This document shows, in pieces, positions 9,662 to 19,147 of a stretch of 64,000 bases of DNA. The first letter of the stretch is position 1; the number at the start of each line of letters is the position of its first letter. The position numbers and the translations under genes are program-made. The stretch is from contig CAJNDS010002079.1 of the NCBI GenBank assembly GCA_905221605.1, positions 1,786,001 to 1,850,000 of the forward strand, given 5' to 3'. The notes beneath the pieces were generated by a model that was not told the origin of the DNA, did no database searches, and saw only the letters and a list, made by a program, of their open reading frames with translations. The stretch is from Symbiodinium natans. Its lineage: Eukaryota; Sar; Dinophyceae; Suessiales; Symbiodiniaceae.

Positions 9662-9962
9662 GGGTTTAGGGTTTAGGGCTTTAGGGTTTAGGTTGTAGGG
9701 TGTAGGGTTTAGGGTTTAGGGTTTAGGGTTTAGGGTTTAGGGTTTAGGGTTTAGGGCTAGGGTTTAGGGTGTAGGGTTTAGGCTTTAGGGTTTACAGTAC
9801 AAACGACCCGGAGAGGCGCCTCAGGGCTGGGAAGGGCAGGAGCCGTCGAAGAGAACTTCGTGGCAGTTAGGGTTTAGGGTTTAGGGTTTAGGGTTTAGGG
9901 TTTAGGGTTTAGGGTTGAGGGTTGAGGGTTTAGGGTTTAGGGTATAGGGTTTGTAGGGTTTA
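9662..9962 (+). repeat. TTTAGGG arrays
   Basis: Two blocks (9662-9795, 9867-9962) mostly of perfect units, around a GC-rich island of about 70 bases. Confidence 0.95.
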
Positions 9963-9965
9963 GGG

Positions 9966-10187
9966 GACGACTTCAACCTCACGACGGACAAGCTCGCAGC
10001 GCAATACCTGAGGGTGCTGCAGTCGCGCTCGAGGTGAAAGGAAAGACAACTCAGTGTCAATTCCGAGATCACGGACGCCGGCTCATTGCGGTTGAAGGAA
10101 TGCCCGCCGAAGCTGGCTGGAATTGAGCAACTCAAGACATCTCGTGCTCAGTTCGAGGCAGCGGCAAAGTCATTGGGGTTTAGGGCC
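9966..10187 (+). pseudogene. Exon-like frame broken by one TGA
   Basis: One + frame reads DDFNLTTDKLAAQYLRVLQ up to a TGA at 10035 and continues in the same frame as LSVNSEITDAGSLRLKE, AGIEQLKTSRAQFEAAAK to 10187. Both parts look helical and charged. Possible readings: a decayed exon, an exon ending at CTCGAG|GTGAAA, or chance. The minus strand is also open here for over 60 codons, which lowers confidence. Confidence 0.3.
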
Positions 10188-10547
10188 TGAGAGCTTAGGG
10201 CTTCGGGTCTAGGGTGGGAGGTTGCTGAGCAGTTTTACCTGGTAGAGCCGCATTCTTGCGGGGGAGGTTCTTTGGAGCCGTGCTTAGAGCCGCCCATACG
10301 TCATTTCATACCTTCCTAGAATATGACTCACTTGTTCAGGGCCGGCCGGGTCTTGCAATACCCAAAAACCTAATCTCTAAACCTGATGTAACCGTTAACC
10401 CCTAAACCCTTTAAGCGCTGATGACGGTTACTTGCGGGAACTGGTGACCCAAGCTTGGCCCAAAACCGTAAAACCCAACTCCCCTAAACCCTCGCGCAGC
10501 CCCTAAACCCTAAACCCTAAACCCCTCAGGGTTCAGGATTTAGGCTT

Positions 10548-10667
10548 TTCCTTCCAAAGAAGACCGATATCAGACCTCAGGCACTGGCAATCTTCAAGCA
10601 ACGCGAGACTGAGCTGATCTTGACTGAGGAGGCGGCTTTTTTGCAATGTTGGGGCCAGCCCAGGGTT
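10548..10667 (+). CDS. Candidate exon, helical product
   Basis: Forty codons read open: KKTDIRPQALAIFKQRETEL then ILTEEAAFLQCWGQPR, ending at TAG in the next repeat. Balanced composition with a strong helix pattern. CCTCAG at 10575-10580 could be an internal acceptor. Family unknown. Confidence 0.42.
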
Positions 10668-10856
10668 TAGGGCTTAGGGGTCTAGGGTTTCGGGTTCAGG
10701 GTTCAGGTTCAGGGTGTAGGGGCGTATCGGTTTAGGGGTTCAGGGGTTTAGGGGTCAAGGGCCTTGGATGGTTGAGGAAGTCAGACTAGCGCGGAAAGTA
10801 AACCCTGTAAGCTACGAAACAACCGGTTGAGTCTTGAACCTCCAAAAAGCTACAAA

Positions 10857-11200
10857 CCCTAAACCCTGAGCCCTAAACCCTAAACCCAGACCCCTGGGCC
10901 CTGAACCCTAAACCCTAAACCCGAAACCCTAAGCCCTAAATCCTAAACCCTAAACCCTAAACCCTAAACCCTAAACCCTGCGCCCTAAACGCTGAACCCA
11001 GAACCCTGCACCCAGAACCCTACCTTGGCACCCTAAGGGTTTAGTCTTCTTGCTGGGAAGGAGGCCTCGTTGAAGGAAGACTCGCGACTGGGCCGCCTAA
11101 ACCCTAAACCCTAAACCCTAATCCTAAACCCTCAACCCTTAACCCTGAACCCTAAACCCCTAAACCAGACCCTAACCCTAAACCCTCAACCCTAAACCCG
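10857..11200 (-). repeat. CCCTAAA arrays, partly degenerate
   Basis: Arrays at 10857-11005 and 11097-11200 surround a unique piece holding a reversed unit. No gene. Confidence 0.92.
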
Positions 11201-11694
11201 GTTGTTCTAAATTCCCCATGGGTTCATTCTAAATTCCCCCAAGCTTGGGTTGGGAGACGATGTGGCAGCCAGCCAAAGTCCAAGCACCCTAAAACCTAGT
11301 TAACCTGTTCATCGATGGTTTCGTACCTCAAACTATAAACCTTACACTTACACTCTTAATCCTTAAACTCCGGAACGCGAATCCCAAGCCCCCTAGTCCC
11401 TAATCTGATCTACCCGAAACGTTTATTGTTTTGGAGTTTTAGGGTTTCGGGTTGAAGATACCTCCCAAAGAACATACGATGACAAGGTAGGCGTGCCTTT
11501 TTTTGTGAGGATGCCCTCTTTCCTACTGGTGCCTTGTAACCCTTCAAGTATGCTTGAGATTTAGGGTTGAGGGTCTAAGGTTGATTCAGATAGAGGCTTT
11601 AGGGTACCTTCTTATGGCCGGAGTTATAACAAGGTAGGGCGTTAGAAGAGGTCATTCCCTCAGAACCATAGCTTGGTATTTCCCCTCAATAATA
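11201..11694. other. Unique region, no gene seen
   Basis: Contains the repeated phrase TTCTAAATTCCCC (11207 and 11226) and an AT-richer stretch; otherwise unremarkable. Confidence 0.5.
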
Positions 11695-11786
11695 GGGGGG
11701 GGGGGGGGGGGTAACCCTTCTATATTCCCGATATGAATTGCTACTTTTTGCATAGGAATGTGTGCCCCCCCCCCCCCCCCCCCCCC
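11695..11786. repeat. G17 ... C22 homopolymer pair
   Basis: G17 (11695-11711) and C22 (11765-11786) lie 53 bases apart and could pair as a hairpin stem. A similar C-then-G pair is at 39619-39707. Confidence 0.93.
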
Positions 11787-11962
11787 AATTTGCGGAAGCC
11801 CGTATTTGGGGGGCTCGAAGAACCCTACTTGTGTCCCCCAAAACCCTAAACCCTAAACTCTAAACCCGAAACCCTAAACCCTAAACCCTAAACCCCAGAC
11901 CCTTAGATCTAAAATGGAAAGACCCCACAGCAGGGCCTTGAGGGTTGTAGGGGGGCCGAGTA

Positions 11963-12156
11963 CTTGGAGGTTCATGGTGCTTAGCAACCCACTTCTATCT
12001 GTACTTGTTACTTAATTCTAACCCTAATAGGGTTCTTAAGGAGCTTATAAGTGGGTTCTAGCTACACTTCTAATTGGGTTTCTAACCCGAGGCCCTAAAT
12101 CCTAAATCCTAAATCCTAAACCCTAAACCCTAGACCCTAGACCCTGAACCTTCAAG
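11963..12156. mobile_element. TIR element family A with array in right TIR
   Basis: The left end CTTGGAGGTTCATGGTGC is intact and flanked by TA (11961-11962). On the right, TAATTGGGTTTCTAA passes into CCCTAAATCC/CCCTAAACCC units (12085-12141) and then CCCTGAACCTTCAAG with TA. The array sits just inboard of the CCCTGAA of the inverted end, mirroring the copy at 7261. Confidence 0.78.
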
Positions 12157-12236
12157 TAGACTCAGGGAAGAGGGTCGTGACTCTCCAACGAACTCGCCGC
12201 TTTCCTCTGAGCCGCCGGGGGCCCGGAGAGGGGCTT

Positions 12237-12308
12237 TGGGTTTAGGGTTTAGGGTTTAGGGTTTAGGGTTTAGGGTTTAGGGTTTGGGGTTTAGGGTTTA
12301 GGGCTTAG
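12237..12308 (+). repeat. TTTAGGG array
   Basis: About ten units, one with a TTTGGGG variant. Confidence 0.96.
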
Positions 12309-12498
12309 GGGCGGTTTCGTTAGTTTTTATCAGGGGTTTGTAGGGTTAAATATAGAGGGTCATTGTAGGCATATAGGGTTCCATCAGGGTTGTTTAGGGA
12401 TTTGTAGGGCTTACATAGAGGCATGATAAAAGGGTTTGCAGAAGCCTACGCCCCCAACCCTGAACCCTAGTAAACCCGAAACACACCATGAACCACAA

Positions 12499-12544
12499 GG
12501 GGGGGGGGGTACCATGGGGGTGGGGGGGGGGGGGGGGGGGGGGG
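12499..12544. repeat. Poly-G tracts
   Basis: A G11 run and a G23 run (12522-12544) separated by TACCATGGGGGT; quadruplex formation is plausible. Confidence 0.93.
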
Positions 12545-12911
12545 CTGTGAATGCTGGCGCATATGGGGGTTTGCAGGGCTTAGAGGGCGTATGGGTTTAT
12601 AGGGTTTGTTTATAGGGGTATAATTGTCTGGTTCATAGGGTTTGGTGTGTCTGTATCGAAGGCCCTTAATGGACTTCTGAACCCTTGAGAAACCCCTAGG
12701 GTTTAGGGTTTAGGGTTTGGGTTTAGGGTTTAGGGTTTAGGTTTTAGGTAACCCAAACCCAGACAGGCCCGATAAGCCCAAAAATCTGAACTGCCCCTCA
12801 ACTCTCAACCCCACAAAGCCCTACAAAGCCCTGTAGAAGCCCCAAACCTCAACCAAGGACTAGGTCCAGTTTGAAACTTTAGACCCGAAATCCTAAACCC
12901 TAAACCCTAAA

Positions 12912-13040
12912 CTGGGAAGCTCCGAGGTCCTTCTCAAGGCAGACAACTCTCGAGCCCGTGATCGTGAACGCAGGCGCCTCATGCTCGAGCGGAATGCCCT
13001 GCTCCCTGGCCTCATTTCCGTTTTGTTACCACACAGTGTT
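12912..13040 (+). CDS. Candidate exon, basic helical product
   Basis: A + frame of 43 codons reads LGSSEVLLKADNSRARDR then ERRRLMLERNALLPGLISV up to a TAG at 13041. Charged helix followed by a hydrophobic stretch. GGGAAG and CCGAG give acceptor-like AGs, and CCCTG|GCCTCA a GC donor-like site. Family unknown. Confidence 0.4.
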
Positions 13041-13223
13041 TAGGGTTGAGGGTTCAGGGTTCAGGGTTTAGGGTTTAGGGTTTAAAGTCTAGGGTTTAGG
13101 GTTTAGGGTTTAGGACAGCTGCTGCCATCTTGATTATGCTTGTTCTCCCTTGGCTCCATGGTGGTGCGCACCGTTGCCGCAGTCACCATGGGTTCTTACT
13201 TCAGAGTAGAGGAGTGTTACCGA

Positions 13224-13285
13224 AAGGGTTCCTATATAGTAGCTTTAGGGCCCAACTATATACCTTGTGGGGACATGAACCCTTA
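13224..13285. mobile_element. TIR element family C, right half
   Basis: TATAGTAGCTTTAGGGCCC and GGACATGAACCCTTA match the right half of the intact copy at 32466-32572. The left half is missing. Confidence 0.65.
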
Positions 13286-13304
13286 GGGTTCGATTGATCT
13301 GCAC

Positions 13305-13645
13305 AAGGACATCCGGAGCTTTGGTTGCTCGAAAATTCGGCTTTTGCAGTGCCAAGGTAGTACGTCGAGGACGTCCGAATCTCTGGTGCTCGAAAATCGA
13401 CTTTTGTACAAACGCAGCACATCCGGAGGTCCAGTGGCTCGAAGGTCGGGCGTTTGTAGTACAAACCCTAAGGGTGCATGTCCCCACAAGGTATATACTT
13501 GGGCCCGAAAGCTACTACATAGGAACCCCTTTAAGGCCCGAGTATATACCATAGAGGTACATGGACCCTTTGGGAAAGGTAGTCTTCCGGAGGACGTCTG
13601 GAGCTCCGGTGGCATCAAAGGCGTTCTTTTGTGATCCCATGAAGC
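13305..13645 (+). repeat. Tandem repeat of about 50 bp, interrupted
   Basis: Units start with ACATCCGGAG or ACGTCCGAAT and continue GGTTGCTCGAAAATCGGC, CTTTTGTACAAAC. Three lie at 13305-13463 and a fourth (GACGTCTGGAGCTCCGGTGG) at about 13594-13645, after an inserted family C element. The long minus-strand frames here (up to 185 codons) read through both and show no domain. Confidence 0.78.
13469..13571. mobile_element. TIR element family C inside a tandem repeat
   Basis: Ends TAAGGGTGCATGTCCCC and GTACATGGACCCTT, with inner arms GTATATACTTGGGCCC and GGCCCGAGTATATACC. It separates units three and four of a 50-bp tandem repeat, so the repeat came first. Confidence 0.85.
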
Positions 13646-13816
13646 TCTTCGTATCCCCATGTGGTCTCTCACTGTTTCGGCTCTACGCTGGCATAATAAT
13701 GTCAAGGTTCCCTTGCAATGCCCCAAAAAGAGCGGTGCGCGTTTCGATTCCCATGTACGGCCTGTAGGGTTTCGGGTTTGGGGTTTAGAGATCCGATTGC
13801 TGGCCTGAATCCTAAG

Positions 13817-13864
13817 TGTTGAGAAGGTCACCTTCAACAAGTGTTGAGAAGGTCACCTTCAACA
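13817..13864. repeat. Tandem duplicated hairpin
   Basis: The 23-base palindrome TGTTGAGAAGGTCACC plus TTCAACA occurs twice with a 25-base period. Each copy is its own reverse complement apart from the centre. Confidence 0.93.
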
Positions 13865-13945
13865 TCTGGTGGGTACGACAAAAGCTTTTTGCCAAAATAG
13901 GGATCCCCTGATTCAGGGTACTGAAGTACCCTGTATGATTAGCAT

Positions 13946-14003
13946 TGGGTTGTAAGTACAGTTATAGTTGTTCTACTTCTACGAAGTACCATGAGCCTTC
14001 GAG
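13946..14003. mobile_element. TIR element family A, right half
   Basis: GTAAGTACAGTTATAG and GTACCATGAGCCTTCGAG followed by TA match the right side of intact copies. The left side is absent. Confidence 0.65.
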
Positions 14004-14206
14004 TAATATACCCCAGAAAATGATAGAATAGATGACCCCGCAACCCTTATTTTCGGAAAACAAATTAAGCACAAATCCCCTCCAAGCCCTAAAACCGTGT
14101 TTCCCTTTCGAGACCCCAATGAAACCCGTAGCCCAAGTCAGGCACGGATCCTGATCCCATACCACCCTATGACCCCTGAGCCCTTGAATCCTATTCCCAA
14201 CTCCTA

Positions 14207-14407
14207 GGGTTAGGGTTTAGGGTTTAGGGTTTAGGGTTTAGGGTTTAGGGTTTAGGGTTTAGGGTTTAGGGTTTAGGGTTTAGGGTTTAGGGTTTAGGGT
14301 TTAGGGTTTAGGGTTTAGGGTTTAGGGTTTAGGGTTTAGGGTTTAGGGTTTAGGGTTTAGGGTTTAGGGTTTAGGGTTTAGGGTTTAGGGTTTAGGGTTT
14401 AGGGTTT
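14207..14407 (+). repeat. Longest pure TTTAGGG array
   Basis: About 28 units with no visible mismatch. Unique sequence on both sides makes it interstitial. Its purity beside decayed arrays suggests recent formation or active homogenisation. Confidence 0.98.
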
Positions 14408-14940
14408 GCTTGCGCGAAGACCTGAGCCTGCAAGCACATGAATCACGGCCCAGCAGCACCAAGTCCTATTAGCCTAAACCCTCAACCCCCAAAGCCTGAA
14501 CCCGAAACCCCTCCCATCCTTATAAACCCCAACCCAAAGAACCCTAACATATAGTTTAGGGTTTAGTGCAAGGTTTCCCTGCACCTAGAAGCCAGAGTCC
14601 TATCCCAAGTCTAAAAACGCCCCCCCCCCCCTCCTAACCCTAAACCTTAAAACCTAAACCCGAACGTGTATATATATATATATGCATATGTATATGACAA
14701 ACCTCATGCTTAGAATTACTGTATCTGGATGTTCGAGTTGGGTTCATGGGCTTGGGCAGGAAGATCTGTGGTTTTGGGCTATAGTTGGAGGCGCTGGCTA
14801 TTGCTGGGGTTTCGGGTTCAGGGTTTGTGGGGTTTAGGGACAGGGTTTAGGGTTGAGGGTTTACGGTTTAGGGTTGGGGGTTTAGGGCTGAGGGTTTAGG
14901 GTGTAGGGTTGGGGGTTTAGTGAAACGCTCAACCCTGCTT
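14408..14940. other. Filler with TA microsatellite
   Basis: Degenerate CCCTAAA then TTTAGGG units, a C11 run at about 14620 and a TA repeat at 14669-14696. No gene. Confidence 0.6.
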
Positions 14941-14942
14941 GC

Positions 14943-15041
14943 AGCACGCAAGGTACGGCTGCATTTGCAGTCCCAGTTCCGGTCATCGCAGTGCCATATT
15001 TCGTGCCGGTGCTCGACTCTCTGGCGGCATCTAACTGGGCT
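14943..15041 (+). CDS. Candidate exon, hydrophobic product
   Basis: The + frame reads GTAAFAVPVPVIAVPYF then VPVLDSLAASNWALG. The V/P/A-rich stretch could be a membrane segment or compositional bias. Acceptor-like CACGCAAG precedes GTACGG. Family unknown. Confidence 0.38.
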
Positions 15042-15491
15042 CTAGGGTTTAGGGTTTAGGGTTTAGGGTTTGCGGCTTAGGGTTTCGAGTCTAGGTTTTA
15101 GGGTTCGGGGTTTAGGGTTTAGGCTTTATAAAGGGTTCAGGGTTCAGGGTTCAGGGTCTAGTGTTTCTCTAAGTAGTTACCTGTGAATAGGGTCCCTTTC
15201 CTCCCGATTCTGAAGGATGGGGACAGGATATATGGGGGTCGCAGTGCAACTACCCGTACAGTTGCGGGTTGTGCGTGAAGGTGGCACAAGGGTAGCCAGG
15301 TGAATTTGGGCCCACAGGAAAGAAACCCTGAAACCTCAATCCGCGTGAAAATCCCTAAGGCCTAAAACCTAAACCCGAATTCATTCTTGTGGGCAAAAGC
15401 AGAACGGAAGCAAGTCCGACTGAGCCCCCAACCCCAAACCCGAAACCCCATTCCCAAACCCCAAACCCCTTGAGATCATGAGATGAATTAG

Positions 15492-15578
15492 GCGGCACCT
15501 CCGCAGAGAGTGGCACCGATGCAGCCTTACGAGCGCCACGCAGAAGAGGCACGTGTGGATTCGTTTCGGGTTTCGGGT
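15492..15578 (+). CDS. Candidate exon, unknown product
   Basis: After an in-frame TAG the + frame reads AAPPQRVAPMQPYERHAEEA then RVDSFRV. CTCCGCAG gives an acceptor and GAGGCAC|GTGTGG a donor-like GT. The minus strand is open too. Family unknown. Confidence 0.35.
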
Positions 15579-15718
15579 TTAGAGCTAGGGTTTTGGGTTT
15601 AGGGTTTAGGGTTGGAGTTTGGGGTTTAGGGTTGAGGGTTTGGGGCTTGTGGGCTTTCACCGGTTTGGTGCGCAATTAGGCTTCAGGCTCAAAGGTTTAG
15701 GGGTTTAAGGGTTATGAA

Positions 15719-15818
15719 ATGGGATCTTCCCCCCTTATACTCACAGTCCTTAATTGAGATCATCACAGGGGAATATCATCCCTAATCAGGACTTTTAGTA
15801 TAAGGGGGATGTTCCAAG
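15719..15818. mobile_element. TIR element family B
   Basis: ATGGGATCTTCCCCCCTTAT and TATAAGGGGGATGTTCC are inverted ends; CAGTCCTTAATTGAG and ATCAGGACTTTTAG pair inside. A CCCTAAA array begins at once on the right. Confidence 0.82.
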
Positions 15819-15821
15819 CCC

Positions 15822-16240
15822 TAAGCCCTAAACCCTAAACACTAAAACCCTAAAACCCTAAACCCTAAACCCCTAAACCCTGAAACCCTGAAACCCCTAA
15901 ACCGTTTATGTTCCGTTCGTAGGTTGCCGCGACGTCGCCTGTACCGAGTGCCCAGGCAGCTGGGGTGGGTTTGGGGTTTGGGTTTAGGGTTTAGGGTTGG
16001 TTTAGGGTCTAGGGTTTGGGGTTTAGGGTTTAGGGTTGAGGGTTTAGGGTTTAGGGTTTGCGGCTTAGGGTTTCGAGTCTAGGTTTTCGGGTTCGGGGTT
16101 TAGGGTTTGTTAGGTTCTGGCGTTTGGGGTTTAAGGTTTAGGGTATAGGGTTTAGGGTTTAGGGTGTAGGGTGTAGGGTTTAGGGTTCAGGGTTTGGGGT
16201 TTGGGGTTTAGGGTTTAGGGTTTGGGTTTTGGGGTTTGGA
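15822..16240. repeat. CCCTAAA block then long degenerate TTTAGGG block
   Basis: CCCTAAA (15822-15905), a 70-base unique piece, then TTTAGGG with TTTGGGG and TGTAGGG variants (15975-16240). The phrase GCGGCTTAGGGTTTCGAG recurs at 15072 and 16059, so a block with flanking text was copied within about 1 kb. Confidence 0.9.
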
Positions 16241-16780
16241 AAAGTTCTGTGGCCCAGAGCACTAGAACCCATGATAAGTTTCAGCTTTCTTGCGCACCCC
16301 CAAGAGCACCTGAGTTTTCAGGTTTAGGGTCTAGGGTTTAGGGTTCGATCCATTGGATAGGTTTGTTGGTTTTGGGTTTAGGGCTTAGGGTTTGGCAGTT
16401 TTCATCGCCCTTCCTTGCTATTACACGCCCAACCACTTCTAAGGAATATTCACGGGGGTATGCTGTAGTAGTTTAGCCGGCCTTGAGGCATCATAGAGTA
16501 TATTCCGCATGTTGCGGGCAACTGTTATAGGCACCTTTCGGGAGGTGGGTGGGTACCTTTTGGAACCTCGGGTTACGCACCTTCCTTGAACCCCCCCCCT
16601 TAACTACCCTAAACCCCAAGCCATAAATCTCAAACCCTACCCCTAAATCCTAAACTTAAACCCTAAACCCCAAAGCTCCCTTAAAAACCCTGTCAACTGT
16701 GCAAGGTTTCGGGCGAATGAAAGGCCCGTCTTTGAATTTGTGCGGTTTGCATAGGCTTCGAGTTTCCGGGCCAAGGTCAT
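16241..16780. other. Unique and degenerate sequence, no gene seen
   Basis: Short TTTAGGG runs at 16320-16350 and unique text; no convincing exon or element. Confidence 0.5.
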
Positions 16781-16950
16781 ACCCCTTAACCCTAAACCTT
16801 AAACCCTAAACCCCAACCCCGAAACCCTAAAGCCTAAACCCGAAACCCGAAGCCCCAAGCCCTAAACCCTAAACCCTAAACCCTAAACCCTAAACCCTAA
16901 ACCCTAAACCCTAAACCCTAAACCCTAAACCCTAAACCCTAAACCCTAAG
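16781..16950 (-). repeat. CCCTAAA array, decayed left, pure right
   Basis: Mismatched units to about 16860, then about 13 perfect units to 16950. Confidence 0.96.
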
Positions 16951-16970
16951 CCCTTCTTTCGCCGGTGCAG

Positions 16971-17045
16971 GCGCCGGGCAGCGTGGAGTTTGAGAAGATG
17001 TCGTTCGAACGCTCTTGCTCCTTGCCTCGCATGACCCTGAAAGAG
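16971..17045 (+). CDS. Candidate exon, unknown product
   Basis: GCCGGTGCAG|GCGCCG is a strong acceptor context after a pyrimidine-bearing stretch. Twenty-five codons read APGSVEFEKMSFERSCSL then PRMTLKE to the next TTTAGGG array. Family unknown. Confidence 0.42.
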
Positions 17046-17215
17046 GGTTTAGGGTTTAGGGTTTAGGATTTAGGGTGTAGGATTTAGGGTGTAGGATTTA
17101 GGGTTTAGGGTTAGGTGTTCAGGGTTCAGGGTTCAGGGTTTAGGGTTGAGGGTTGAGGTTAGGTGTTCAGTGTTTAGGGTTTAGGGTATCGGGTTACGTG
17201 TTCAAGGTTTCAGGG
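17046..17215 (+). repeat. Degenerate TTTAGGG array
   Basis: Includes repeated GGATTTAGGGTGTA units (17068-17100) and TTCAGGG units. Confidence 0.9.
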
Positions 17216-17365
17216 TTAGGGTTGGTTTTGAAGCTCTGCGGGCCCTCAATCCCTGCATCACCCCATTCAACTCAAGCAACTTTTTCACGTCCATAGGCAC
17301 CCAAACCCACCCCCATGATCGGATTGTGGGTGCTCCTCTGCCTACAGACACTCCAAAAAGGTCTG

Positions 17366-17508
17366 ATTGGAGGTCCAGGGGGCACTTCGAACCCAACTAC
17401 AAGTGTAGTGACAACCCACTTCGAGAAGCCCTTAAGCACCCTAATAGGGTTCTACTTGGGTTACAAGTACAGGTATACTTGGGTTACCAAGTACCATGAA
17501 CCTCCAAG
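17366..17508. mobile_element. TIR element family A
   Basis: TTGGAGGTCCAGGGGGCAC and GTACCATGAACCTCCAAG form the ends, TA follows on the right. Inner CAACTACAAGTGTAGTG and TACAAGTACAGGTATAC arms pair. Complete, without an array. Confidence 0.85.
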
Positions 17509-18005
17509 TAAGGTTCGAGCTAAGGCACCCGGACCACAGATGAAGGGGCTTCGACCACTCTTTCCGCCATGGACGACGAGGTGCCAATGGGTAGGGCTGA
17601 CTGTCTTCCCCTATAAGGCTCTGAGGACGCATATTTTCGGTTTATTGGCCCCCCAAAGAAGGGCCTTCTTGTGTAATTAAGGTTTTTGGGCTATTTTGAG
17701 CCATAGGGTTCCAGATCTGTTGGAGTGCCGTAGCAGAACTTCTGAACCCAGATACCTACGCCCGAACCTTTACGACTAAACGGCCCTAAATCTGCCAAAG
17801 ACTCCTCCTCTACAGTTTACAGTATCATCTGACACGACTCAGGTAGACGAGAATGTGGGTTTTCGGAGTTGTTTTTGAGGTAGGGGTTTCGGGGTTCAGG
17901 GGTGTAGGGAGGCGTAGGGTTTCGGGGTTTCAGGGGAGGTTTCGGCTCGTACGGGTTTAGGGAATTTTGGCTTAGGCTTCGGTGTTTGGGGCAAAACGCA
18001 GAACC
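17509..18005. other. Unique region, no gene assigned
   Basis: Contains GGCTATTTTGAGCC (about 17689), also seen at about 26937 in a similar context; otherwise G-rich unique sequence. Confidence 0.45.
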
Positions 18006-18106
18006 TTGGGATGTTACCCCTTATACTAGCAGTGCTTATTAGGGATTCTCGTACCCCCTATTCTAATCTCTACTAAGGACTCTTCGTATAAGAGGCAGCA
18101 TCCCAA
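18006..18106. mobile_element. TIR element family B
   Basis: TTGGGATGTTACCCCTTAT and AGGCAGCATCCCAA at the ends; inner AGCAGTGCTTATTAGG and TAAGGACTCTTCGT pair imperfectly. Confidence 0.82.
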
Positions 18107-18217
18107 CTCCAACCCCACACCCTAAGCCCCAAACCCTAAACCCTAAACCCTAAACCCCACACCCTAAACCCTAAACCCTAAACCCTAAACCGCAAGCTCT
18201 CGGTATTGGCACCGCAG

Positions 18218-18286
18218 GACGACATCGCTGATTTTCGCCTTGACTGGCTCCGCGCTGTTACCGAAGGACAACACATGACTACTATT
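18218..18286 (+). CDS. Candidate exon, unknown product
   Basis: GGCACCGCAG is followed by a + frame DDIADFRLDWLRAVTEGQ then HMTTI to a TAG. Balanced, soluble-helix composition. The frame also extends upstream as KLSVLAPQ. Arrays flank it. Family unknown. Confidence 0.42.
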
Positions 18287-18332
18287 TAGGGTTTGTAGGT
18301 CTAGGGTTTAGGGTTTAGGGTTCAGGCTTAAG

Positions 18333-18486
18333 AACCCGAAAGAAATACATAGAATTATCATGTTGTTTTATAAGAACCCAAAAGAAACACAAACAAAATA
18401 TATTCCATTCTTTTTCTAAGAACCCAAAAGAAATACATAGAATTATCACTTTATTGTTTTATAAGAACCCAAAAGAAAGGGTTCTT
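18333..18486. repeat. AAGAACCCAAAAGAAA tandem repeat
   Basis: AAGAACCCAAAAGAAA recurs four times (first copy AAGAACCCGAAAGAAA), alternating with ACATAGAATTATCA and TTGTTTTATA. AT-rich and quite unlike its surroundings. Confidence 0.9.
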
Positions 18487-18770
18487 AAGCAAGTAGTGGG
18501 AAGACGGGTTGAGCGGTTGAGGGGAGCTTCTTACTGCACCCTGTGGTTCGGGGCTTGCTTTTGTATGATCTGGTGTACTTGCCACCTTTTTGCAATCTCT
18601 TGCACGACCCCCCCCCCAAAAAAAAAAAAAAAAAACGTCATGAACTAAAATATTAGTAAGATCAACAATGCAAGAAAGAAATAGTTAATGCAAAAAAGAC
18701 AAGACAAAAGGCAGGTCTTACTCAGCCCTCGAGTTGCAGGGTGAAACGCCCCCTATCCCTATGATCCCAT
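18487..18770. other. AT-richer unique region with C9-A18 run
   Basis: A C9 run followed by about 18 A (18609-18635), then A-rich text. Polypyrimidine/poly-A pairs recur at 33787, 35398 and 53455. No gene. Confidence 0.6.
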
Positions 18771-18775
18771 CACGG

Positions 18776-18854
18776 TTTAGGGTTTAGGGTTTAGGGTTTA
18801 GGGTTTAGGGTTTAGGGTTTAGGGTTTAGGGTTTAGGGTTTAGGGTTTAGGGTT
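18776..18854 (+). repeat. Pure TTTAGGG array
   Basis: Eleven perfect units. Confidence 0.98.
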
Positions 18855-19009
18855 ACGTACCCTGTCTTCTTTGTTCAGTGTTAAGGGTTCCCTAGGTAGG
18901 AACTTTGTGCAGGAACGTGTAGAGGTCGCTGTGTACTTTTCGGAAGCAAGGGCAGGGATGGATTTGACACAAAACCCTAAACCCTAAACCCTAAACCTAA
19001 ACTGCTCAG

Positions 19010-19062
19010 GAGTAGCCGCACCAGTCGAGCGCACGTTCATCCAGTTCAACACAAAGCTGCAG
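19010..19062 (+). CDS. Candidate exon with GT donor
   Basis: Between TGCTCAG and CTGCAG|GTGACC the + frame reads VAAPVERTFIQFNTKLQ. Phrases like RTFIxF are, to my recollection, frequent in dinoflagellate predicted proteins, but no family is named. The donor matches a canonical GT site. Confidence 0.42.
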
Positions 19063-19147
19063 GTGACCGCTCGCTACTTTAGTCTGGGGCATGCGGGTAG
19101 TTCTCTAAGTTAGGGTTTAGGGTTTAGGGTTTATGGTTTAGGATCCC

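Noticed and set aside
13283..13840. 185-codon minus-strand ORF, the longest in the window
   Set aside because: It runs across a tandem repeat and an inserted TIR element, shows no domain, and the opposite strand is equally open.
14207..14407. A true chromosome end
   Set aside because: Arrays occur in both orientations with unique DNA, TIR elements and candidate exons on both sides; no terminal array is present at either window edge.
15355..15675. ORFs rich in NPKP, LNPKP or GFRV motifs here and in many other places
   Set aside because: CCCTAAA and TTTAGGG repeats translate to these peptides; 21 bases encode seven codons without a stop in several frames.
17685..17705. Dinoflagellate spliced-leader-like text (GGCTATTTTGAGCC, also near 26937)
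   Set aside because: Only a partial resemblance to the spliced leader core; no donor, no leader-sized unit.
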